A stretch of 14,883 nucleotides of DNA from Saccoglossus kowalevskii (Eukaryota > Hemichordata > Enteropneusta > Harrimaniidae). The position numbers and the translations under genes were made by a program. Of the stretch, positions 1 to 10,300 are shown piece after piece (positions within the stretch are counted from its first letter, which is position 1; every line of letters starts with the position of its first letter). The notes below the pieces were generated by a model. That model was given only the letters and a program-made list of their open reading frames with translations. It ran no database searches and was not told the DNA's origin. The stretch is taken from the NCBI RefSeq assembly GCF_000003605.2, contig NW_003107596.1:73837-88719 (forward strand), read 5' to 3'.

Positions 1-102
1 AAAAACTTGAATAAGTCCCGACTCAAAAAGGCAACATGGTCGATTTCAGTTGTCCCATTTTTCATCAAACTTACCTTAAATGTATACGTACTGAAATAAT
101 AA

Positions 103-745
103 ACACCATAACATAATGAAAGCACACCATAACATGATTTTTGCACACATAACATGATGGTTGCACACAATAACATGATGAATGCACACCATAACATGAT
201 GGTTGTACACGACATAATGACGAATGCACACAATAACATGATGGTTGCACACAGCATAATGACGAATGCACACAATAACATGACGAATGCACACAATAAC
301 ATGATGTTTGCACACCATAATATGATAATTGCACACCATAACATGATGTTTGCACACAATAACATGATGAATGCACACGATATCATGAAGAATACACACC
401 ATAACATGATGGTTGCACCCCATAACATGTTTGCACACCATAACATGATGAATGCACACCATAACATGATGAATGCACACCATAACACGATGAATGCACA
501 CCATAACATGATGAATGCACACCATAACATGAGGGTTGCACACAATAACATGATAAATGAACACAATAGCATGATGAATGCACACCATAACATGATGAAT
601 GCACACCATAACATGATGTTTGCACACGATATCATGATGGTTGCACACAATAACATGATAAATGAACACCATAACATGATGAATGGACACCATAACATGA
701 TGGTTGCACACGATGTCATGAAGAATGTACACCAAAACATGATAT
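103..745. repeat. 21-bp minisatellite, about 30 copies
   Basis: A tandem array with consensus AATGCACACCATAACATGATG runs almost without interruption. Nearly all units are 21 bp; one near 140-160 is 20 bp and one near 421-440 is 18 bp. Variant units alternate GTT or TTT for AAT, and CAATAAC, CGATATC or CGACATA for CCATAAC. Some variants recur with a longer period: GACGAATG units about 42 bp apart near 213-282, and ATAAATGAACAC units 105 bp (five units) apart at about 535 and 640. This suggests block duplication. Because the unit length is a multiple of three, long stop-free frames arise on both strands (154-747 plus, 76-735 minus) with a heptad such as MMNAHHN. I regard these as repeat by-products, not genes. 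Confidence 0.95.
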
Positions 746-1224
746 AAGTGAACTTAAGACAGTCATGGCTTTCCATATTGATGGGTTAAAACAATGATTC
801 TGATACCGATCATAAATGGGTAAATTCATCCATGCACCGGGTAGATTCTAGAGCTCTCCAAAGTCAGATTTGACAATGGTCCATGTGAGTCAATCCGTGA
901 AGCAGTGATTGGTTCAGATACTTATAGAGAACGGACTCAATTAATTGCAAATATTCAGGAAGGCAGGATATCACAAATTAGCTACACAATAACAATTACA
1001 TTGAAATACACTGTATATACTTCATCTGACAGAACTATGCGCTTGGGAAAATATAGTCATACGTAGTTCAGAGCTGTGTTCATCAGTATTAATTGAGTTA
1101 ATTAAAACTTTATGTTATATAACATTGTTTTCTTTCTGATAATGACATAGCATTAACGTATAACTTTTCAATTACAAGTGTTCTGCAATGGGTATTCTCT
1201 TTTGCGTACCACCTTGTATTACAG
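746..1224. other. Non-coding spacer or intron before first visible SLC6 exon
   Basis: This stretch of about 480 bases is AT-rich and lacks a recognisable exon. I looked here for the SLC6 exon that should precede loop 2 (an acidic EEYW-like segment following TM3) and did not find it. It is therefore most likely the 3' part of the intron whose donor lies upstream of the window. It ends with the acceptor TTGTATTACAG at 1224. The minisatellite to its left would then also be intronic. Confidence 0.6.
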
Positions 1225-1357
1225 AAACTATGTCCTGAATATCAGCGACGGTATTGACAATCTTGGTAGCGTACAGTGGAAACTTGTACTGTGTTTGTTG
1301 TTATCATGGATTGTGGTTGTTCTATGTCTTATCAAAGGAGTGCTAACTTCTGGACGG
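1225..1357 (+). CDS. SLC6 exon a: end of extracellular loop 2 and TM4
   Basis: The acceptor ...TTACAG ends at 1224, and the first base completes a codon begun in an unseen upstream exon. Residues 1-44 start [14 protein letters not shown], the usual SLC6 segment before TM4. The NIS at residues 5-7 is a possible N-glycosylation sequon in loop 2. The hydrophobic TM4 follows, then KGVLTSGR. The donor GTAAGT begins at 1358 (phase 0). A second GTAAGT 40 bases downstream, at 1398, could act as an alternative donor but would shift the frame. Confidence 0.95.
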
Positions 1358-4300
1358 GTAAGTCTCACGTCACATGATCCATCACTACCATATATGGGTA
1401 AGTGCATTGTATTACTTGATGCACCATAATTATATGCGAATATGTTTTGGGTCAAATAATTCACTATATCCTTATACAAATAGAATTGCAACGCGCATGG
1501 GAAACAAACACGACTAAGGATTGTTAGTTGTATGTCATTTTATGTTATCTTTATATTATGAGGTTATGATGAGGATACTGAAAATTATGCACGAAGACAG
1601 TACAGCAGAAGTATTGCACGCAGGTCCTTTCCTTCCAAGGATACATCATTGGAATGCCGAAATACAAAAAGTTTAGAACAGATTGAGCGAACTTCTTTGT
1701 GTGGAGTCCGGTCAAACCCTGGTGGCTGCCATGTTTGTTTTTATTATTAGAGGACGCTTACGCTCGCAATCGTTCCATATTTAGAATTCATTCAGTACAA
1801 TACTGCAAAATTACGATACGCTGTAAATTATGGCGTTACGGTGACAGATGTATAATAATATTTAATAATTTAATAAGTTTTGTCATACAACCTAAACACA
1901 AAAATATCATGGTTCCACCTTACTATTACATATTATTTTAAAAGAATGTGAATTAGCGCTAAAACTAGACAGCATGTAGTATACACATATCAGATTGCCA
2001 TAATGGCAACACCACACATGTGTTGTAATGTCTGTCCCTATCAATAAATAGTCAACACATTGCTTTTGGTCCCGCTATTCAGCCATGTTGGATTCTATAT
2101 ATTTTTAGTAACAACACGCAATGCAAGCGCGTCTCAATGACGTCATACATAGCAAAGATATAACAAGCGCCAAATGGCAACAATACTAAAACTATCGTTT
2201 AACGTCTGGATATTACATGTGTCTTACGCGAGGAATGGGGCGGGGGCTCTCAAAAACATGTTGAAACCCAAGATGGGTTGATATTTGAGTCTGATTGCTG
2301 ACATTCGATGGTATTTCAAATTACCATAATCAGATTAAGTTACTTTCACGAAACGTGCATTCGGTGTTTAATATTGTCCCGAGTATTGTAGTTTTGCTGC
2401 AGCATGTCATTGCGACACCTCATAGCGTTTATAAGATGATTGTTTATTATTTTGTTGTAAATGTCATCTACTTTCGAGTTGAATGTAGACACCTTGTTCA
2501 CAAACGTTACCTGAAAGCGAGTGGGTCGTCACCTGCGCACGCGCGGAAATTGAGTCCCAAGCAACGATAACAACACACGCTACAAATGCAAAGGTTCATG
2601 GACAGACTGGCGCTTGTTTATAAACAATGACACGCTATGGCTATCTGACGCATGCGCAGGTGACGACTCCCCCGTTTTAACCATGCGCAGTTATAACATT
2701 ACAACATTATTTATTTTGCAATGACGATGTTTTCTCACTTTTAATCTGTTTCTCAATTACCTAGGTGGTCTATTTCACCGCAACATTTCCCTATTTTGTC
2801 ATCACAATATTGTTGATTCGTGGAGTCACCTTACCAGGTTCGGCAAATGGGCTCATGTATTTCCTTATTCCAAAGTGGGAAGCGTTATTGATACCAAAGG
2901 TGTGTTCGGGCAAAAAGAGAGGCGGGGGTTTGTATCCCTATTGTGGATGCCACCCTTTACAACAATATGACATGTTATAATCGCTTAAGTATATTGTTCT
3001 TATTATATATTCATATCAAAGATGGGGCATCCATGTTATTCTAATAAGAATGTACGACAAGGCTGGTTTTCATAGCAAAACCGCTGTAGTTGCATTGATC
3101 CTAATTGACAGATATTGCCAGTGACCCAAAGTAATGTGTCAAAAATGGTTCCTGTTCAGTTGTTTGTGTTTAGTGCAGGTATGGAGCGATGCATTCACTC
3201 AGATCTTCTACTCTCTGGGACCAGGTTGGGGAGCCTTACTCACTATGGCAAGTTACAACAGATTCCATCATAACTTTTTAAAGTAAGAATAATTATTTAT
3301 TATGCTTTTCATTTTTGACAAACATTGACGTTTAGTTGACATGAAGGCCTAAATGCAGTCATTCAGAATACAATGTTAGAGATTTGATTAGTCTATTGTA
3401 AAAACTGTAATAATCTGGTGGGGTCCAGCACCCCCTTTCTCCAGTTCTATTTTTTCATCAATAAAAATTTGTAAAATAATGTTCTAGGGATGTTTTAACT
3501 AGTCCAGTCATACTTACTGTACCAATATATGTGAAGCATTGGATTAAATTAGTGTGCTAAGTACAATACATACCCATGTGGTGGATGATATCTGCTAAAG
3601 ATTCAGATCATTAGCTACCATCAAGAACAATGTCTAAAGTAGGAAAGGAGTGTGCAATCAGTCTCTCCCTTGTGTCAGCATTCTTTATTCTATGTTTTTG
3701 CCATATTATCCTGCCATATTACATCAATCCCTGCAAATAAAAGTGTGCATAGAATCGTTGGAAGAAACGGTGTTCATTGCCGTGTGATAACTGCCATAAA
3801 GGTGATTGATAGGTCATACTTGTTTACAATTGGAATCTACCAGGTGCCCTGTGATTATATAACAAAGGATGTTTACGATCTACTGACTTGCCTACTTGAG
3901 ACAGTTGCTGGCAAGATCACATTGTGATTGGCTTATGTGGGAACCCAGGTGGTGTACCTGAATCTGGGCCATTTACGCCAATAAATAGGTTAAACAGTTG
4001 TGGCCCACCAATTCAATTGAGTACCATGTGTGTTACTGCTGCGATATTGTGAGACAAGTGATACAGGCTTCAATCATCATTCTGCGAGCAGCAGTGCCCT
4101 CCAGAATAACAGCGTTTCTCTGCAAGCAAGACTCCTGTATTTCTTCGTCATTGTGTTGCAGAAGCCATTGACTGTCATCAATTTCCACACCCTGTAACTG
4201 TGAGTTATCACCAATACATACTAGGCAATCCCCTATTTTAGTGAATTTATTCATTGTATTTTTCTGTGCTTTGTTCCCTGTAATTATTTTGAGACGTATT

Positions 4301-7300
4301 GAATTGGAGCTTTAATTTGATATGTTGGCGTATGTGTATTTTATTTCCATACTATTGTCGTGTCTACCTCAGTCTAGCAGTCTAGCAATAAACAGACTTT
4401 TCACTGTGACATTTTGGTGTCAGAAGTGGAATACTGATTCTAATTCGGATTGTTATTTGGATTCTTATTTCGTGTTGATTCTTATTTTGAATCGCTGTCA
4501 ATTTGGATTCTGTTGTCAAAAATCCCCTTATTAAATTGACTGTTTTGTAATTTCTTAAGGTCTAGAGAACACGGTACTGTAAGACCAGCTTGTACTGATA
4601 GGTATACATTAAATTGCTTTATTTAACACTACTGGAACTTTTCAGCATCTATATTGTTTCAGCATATATACTGGAAACCTTCGTTTCTATCGGTTACCAT
4701 ATCAAGAATACTTCCTGACTTCCTGTTGCTGTACTGGCATTTCTATGGCACGCACCCCTTATTCTGAGGCAAACAAAGAAATGGCGTTATTCGCACTTTA
4801 TTTTGCTATTATCTTCAATTTCCTTACTTGTCGTCGGATCATTTTGTAACACTGAGCTGCCTCCCAAGGTCAAACAATTTCTATTGCTGAATTTCTATTG
4901 CTGGTATGTATGTTTCCATCAACGCTACTGAATCATTTGGGCTTTCCAACATATATACAATGACGATGCTCCCACACAATATCAAATGACTAGTAATGCT
5001 GCTCCACATCACAAATTCTCTGTTCTACAAACAGCTCAACGACCTGTGATGGTGGAATGATGCTATCACTCAGGTCAAGGGGCAATTTCACAAACCCCCT
5101 CAGTGGAATGCTTAATTTTCACGGTTTGATTTTCTTGTTTCACCAACGCAATGAAATGATCAAGATACGTGTCACCTCATAGTTGAGCTGTAACTGAAGC
5201 AACAGAGGGACCAAGTCCTCATTCAAGTCAACTGTGCGTTACGCCGTGACTTTTCACTTCATGAATTATGGTTATCAAGTTGGTCGCCAAATTCAGAATT
5301 ATCGACTGGCGACTCGACTGGGCCTGGCCACAATCTACTGACGCCTTATCGGTAATTCCCGTCACTGACAAGACTTGTGATATTTTAATTTACTCATAGT
5401 GCCTTGATTATATTCAAGCACTCTCACAGACTCATTCTCAGTGCTAGAACATTTGAGAATATACAGCTACATGAAAGTCGCTAGTATTTTGGGCACAAAC
5501 TGTACATATTGCTTGATTGAAACACATGGCAATAAGACGGTCATAATTATCATAGATATATCACAATGATACGACAACTGCCAAACTGGTGGTGGTGGCG
5601 GCTATGCAGAAATCCGAAAACAGAATCAGAAGAAAATACTCTTCTGGTGTTCGGGTCATCATCAGCATTCGAAATCTTGACTAGAAATCTTGAATTTTTC
5701 TTTTCGGTCTATTTTCGGACAGCCAACTTTGTCTGATTTGATTTAACACGTCGGAAAAATAGAACTAGAGATATTGAAGTCCGATGGCACTATTTATGCC
5801 CGACTTGAGGGCGTACATTGAACAGAAACATACCAATAAAGAATTATTGTTTAGGTAATTTTATATTCAATATCAGAGTAATTATGCGATTTAAGCATAT
5901 AATGTTACATGTTGGAGATGTATTGACGAACCTATGAATGCGTTTAGTTTGTCATTTTGAAGATGAAATTAAGTCCATAACTGTGTGCGGTTTTTATCTG
6001 TTAACTTTCTTATTATCGCTCGTCCAGGGATGCTCTTATTGTTCCTTTGGTAAACAGTGGTACTAGCATATATGGCGGATTAGCAATATTTTCAATCATT
6101 GGATTCATGGCTCATGATCAAGACCAACCTATTGATAAAGTTGTTACGTCAGGTAAAAATTATAATATCGCTTTCCGTTTTACACAATACATTATCATGG
6201 CATACACTAGTTAAATTCATAAATGAAAATAGAAATGTTTTTTTTTTTTGACTCGCTGAAATATCATGTACATTCAATCGAACATGTATTGTCATCTAAA
6301 ATATAGGAATTAACAATTCGTATGATCAACATGACTGTCAGTCAATCATAACACGTCTTTCGGTACATGTGTTCAATGATACAATTTCAATGATAAAACT
6401 TGGTGCCGATATTGAAAAACATTGGTCATTGTATGCTATAACAACTGATACACATGATAGCTAGTCTATCATATTCAGTTGCATCACGTAATGGTGTGTA
6501 GGTGCAATTATATAGGGGATTGTGGGCACTCGCAGCCCCAAAAAATATTATTTCTTTGTATTCCTTCCTCGACCGTGCGTACTGAGGTGGGCGTCTGCTT
6601 AGAGTGATCCAGACGCTTTGCCGAGTTGTAAGTTTGAATTTCGTGTGTGCGTTTTTATAGGTTCGTAACCTGTACTTGTATTGTATGTAGAAAAACACGA
6701 GTGAAATTTCGGAGCTATAACACTCAAATTACAATTAAAGATGCATGTTTACAATTGCACTGCATAATTTCAAGTGTGTGGTTATACTTACATTTAAATG
6801 ATTATGCAAATTAGTAAGGAAAGTAAAAATAAATAGCCTTTGCCTTGTTCAATGTGAAACCTACACACTATGTTCAGGTACCGGAAGAGTTTTGGACTTT
6901 TAATAAGGTGTTTTGTTCACTTAAATGAATTTGTGACACGGCGTGTTAGCCTAGTTATTAAAACTATAATCATTGTTTATAAACAAAATACGATGGACAA
7001 ATCTGGAAGTCTTTTTAAAGTTTAGGTTTAAAGGTATTTATTTAAGTTTAAAGCTATTTATTTAAGCTTAAAGCTTAAGTTAAAGCTTATTTCACTTAAA
7101 GCTTAAGTTTAAAGCCTCCTCCTCACTGCTTTTAAAAAATCATGTATACCACAGTGTTTTGATATTTTAAAATCAGTTTTTGTCATGCGTCTAGTGTTGC
7201 ACTTAAATATGTAACCAGAAATGTCTAAATATACATATATAAGTTAGATTGTCTTGTGCTCAGAAACCTGCATCCATGCCTCAGGTTTGATTGATACGAC

Positions 7301-10300
7301 TCACGTAATTTTCCGAAAAGGATTACGTGCGGATGTGTTCAAATATTGTAAATTAGAAAGTGTGTGTCATTTTATTTACCTAGCTACAGCGCCTTGGTGT
7401 TTGAATGTCTTCTTTGTCCAATGCTTTCCCACAGGTCCTGGTTTGGTGTTTGTAGCATACCCAGAAGCTTTGGCTCGTATACCGCTAGCTCCGTTATGGT
7501 CAATTCTTTTCTTCTTTATGTTGATTACGTTAGGACTTGACAGCCAGGTGTGTATGCAAGCTCGTAATTCTCATTTGGTGGACTACTGATTAACCAAGTT
7601 CGAATTATTATTAAAAATATACATGTTTGCAGAGCAGTGGATATCAACAATACTTACAATTTGACTCTGCATGCTTGATATTACTTCAAATCAGTTACAA
7701 ATCGCACTCTATTGCTGTTTTATTTCTACCTAGTTTGGTTTGGTGGAAGGTATAGCCAGTGGGATAATGGATTCATTTCCTGACTTATTTCGAAAACAGA
7801 AGACACTTCTCATAATATGCATTTGCAGTGTCTCTTTCTTGCTTGGGTTGCCGTTGGTTACTAAGGTATGTCTATGTACAGCAAACAAAACGATAGAATC
7901 GCGTAAAATTTTCACCAATACATTCGTCGGCAAGGTCAGGTCGCACCACTACATGTATTTCGGTATTCATGTCATTGTATAACACTTCATTTCACACTTC
8001 TTCATTTTTTGTTTCAATATCCTGTTTGTGCGGTCATAATCCTTTCTCATTTTAATTTGAGCACTGTTATATTGTAACATTATATGTTGTATAAATTTAC
8101 TCTGTTGAATGTGTGAAGTGAAAATAAACACATAATCATCTAAAATAAATCACTCCATATCAGGTCAAATACACTTAAAATCCCGCATTCAAGAACCACC
8201 TTGCGTTTTATACCATTCAACAAATTAGATTAAAAACGATCTTAAACATATTGTACAGCATGATAGCTTGATAGAACATGGCTTGACCATGTTTAACATT
8301 ATTTGACCAGTTTAACCAGGATTGCTCATTTTGATTAATTATTTTCCAAATGTGGTCGTGATTGCCATATTCTCAATCTCGAATGCTGCGAGCTTTGCAA
8401 TTTTGCAGTATATGTATCTTACTAATCCATACTATCCCTGGTACTTGGTGGATACATTAACTTATAGACCATACAACAGGTAAATTGTCATTATTGGCAA
8501 TATACATATATATATTATATATACAGTAATTGCCTAAAACGCCACAAACAAAAAAGTTTTGAAACTTAAATCGAAAGTTGATATTTATGAATTTTGTCTA
8601 TTTTTACAGGGCGGCATATATATATTCACCCTACTGGATTGGTATACTGGACTCTTGTCTGTTTTTGTTATAGCTTTGTTTGAATCCTTGGTGATTGGAT
8701 GGATATACGGTAAGAAGTAAACACATTGTGCAAATTGCAATAATATGAGGTTTAGTGTAAACGTTGACTGCATAAAACATTTGTAGACGTAGAAATAAGG
8801 GGACAGAATGAAGATAATTATAATGTTGATAATGAGAACCAGATATTAGTAATATGCTCCCCAATATGTCAATTAGATTAATGTACTTTATCGATATGAT
8901 ATTAGTATAAATCAAAAAATGTTTTCAAATTCATGCCATATTATTGTATAAGTTATATTGAGATTAATACATTATATGTATTAATTGAGAAATACAGTGG
9001 CTATTTTTCTTACCAAATGTTCCTTATAAATGTTGCTGAACTATTATTTTTTAGAACTGTTATACAATTCAACTTATATTTTTCGTGAGTAAGTGCTTAG
9101 TTTCAGGACTTTTATTCTGGCTTTTGCTATGCAAAAACAGTTATTGCATCGTTAGTTTGTATCCATCCATTCATGTGTAAGTTATTTAATCTAGGTTCGC
9201 AATGGACAAGCTCGTAATAGCTGTCCGAGTTGGTTTGTTTGAACTTAAGTGTGCCTTACTTGTAGGATCAGTGTTGGTATCAATGGAAGTTAAAACTAAT
9301 CTTAATGTCATCTTGTTTTGGCAGGAGCCAATCAGTTCTATGATGACATAGCTATGATGTTAGGATCTCGTCCTAGTCCCTGGTGGATGATATGTTGGAT
9401 GGTTATAAGCCCGTTGGCCATAATGGTGAGTATTTATTATTGCTGTACCCTGAAGTCAGCTTTCTTTTCCCGTGGATTTCGGTGGCGTTTTGAGCACGTA
9501 GATCATCAAGTGCCTTTGTATGTCGCAATGTTTTGGCGTGTTTGCGCAGTAGTATACATATGGGTAAGACTGTTACAGGCTAGGCGATCCATATTTAAGC
9601 CCGGCATCTGGGCTATGTCAGTGTATGTACGTTTGGTTGTGGAGACTTGTGTTTATATATTCGCTATCTGCCTGCACATATATTATAGGTGTTATTTGAA
9701 GCGTATAGATGTGGCACTGACCCATATACCTGTGAATGTTTCAAAGGGCCATGTCATATGGCCTTAAATAATAGTTTTGAATTTAGTTCGAGAGAATTAC
9801 ATATTATTACATATATAGACTTTACTCGGTCCACTGGAAGAAATGTATTAACCATTTTGCAACTTGTTCATCGAGCATGGTAGGTTTATTACAAACATTT
9901 TGTATGTCACTTACAATTACTCGTTAATTGCAGTTTATCGCTATGATGTCGTACATTAATTATGTACCAGTGTACTACGATGGCTATGTATATCCAAAGT
10001 CAGCGGAAGTTATTGGATTGGTGATAATGATTTCACCAACACTCATGATTCCATTAATGATGGCATATGAATACTGTGTAAATGGCCGAGGCAATGACGT
10101 CTTAGAGGTATGTATGTCAGCATCAAATTCGAGTTATACTGTAGGCATAGCTGCGTTCATAGAAAAATATTAAATATCCTCGATGCAATATTTACATATT
10201 TAACGTCAAAGCTGTCTAGAATTAATTCTAAAATTATTTAATAAACCCAAAGCAAGAATTGGCAGTAAATCCATATATTAAACAGATCTGTACATCTTGT

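Larger units (their letters stand above)
1358..2764 (+). other. SLC6 intron a with CpG-richer patch
   Basis: This 1.4-kb intron joins GTAAGT to CCTAG in phase 0. The first half is AT-rich and unremarkable. From about 1990 the character changes: short palindromes (1995-2009, 2014-2023), then CpG-bearing sequence with a full CRE (2138-2145), an NRF-1-like site (2534-2545), and inverted repeats (2525-2539 with 2653-2667). I see no coding exon in it. It may be an inserted repeat element, an internal promoter or an enhancer. Confidence 0.75.
6153..7434 (+). other. SLC6 intron d with simple repeats
   Basis: This 1.28-kb AT-rich intron contains a 12-base T run (6238-6249), a 14-bp palindrome (6973-6986) and a TTTAAAG/AAGCTT repeat block (7014-7115). 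About 6500-6680 is less AT-rich and includes an open minus-strand frame of about 90 codons. I recognise no protein in it; it could be an old repeat. No splice-bounded transporter exon is visible. Confidence 0.7.

Noticed and set aside
76-747. Long open frames (about 197 codons plus, 219 codons minus) across the minisatellite
   Set aside because: They come from a 21-bp repeat whose length is divisible by three. Both strands are open equally, and the peptide is a bare heptad repeat with no start, splice or family context.
6426-6698. Minus-strand frame of about 90 codons and a B-box-like GGTTCGTAACC at 6660-6670 as a tRNA or SINE
   Set aside because: The B-box match is imperfect, I found no A box at a suitable distance, and no cloverleaf is apparent. 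The peptide is not recognisable.
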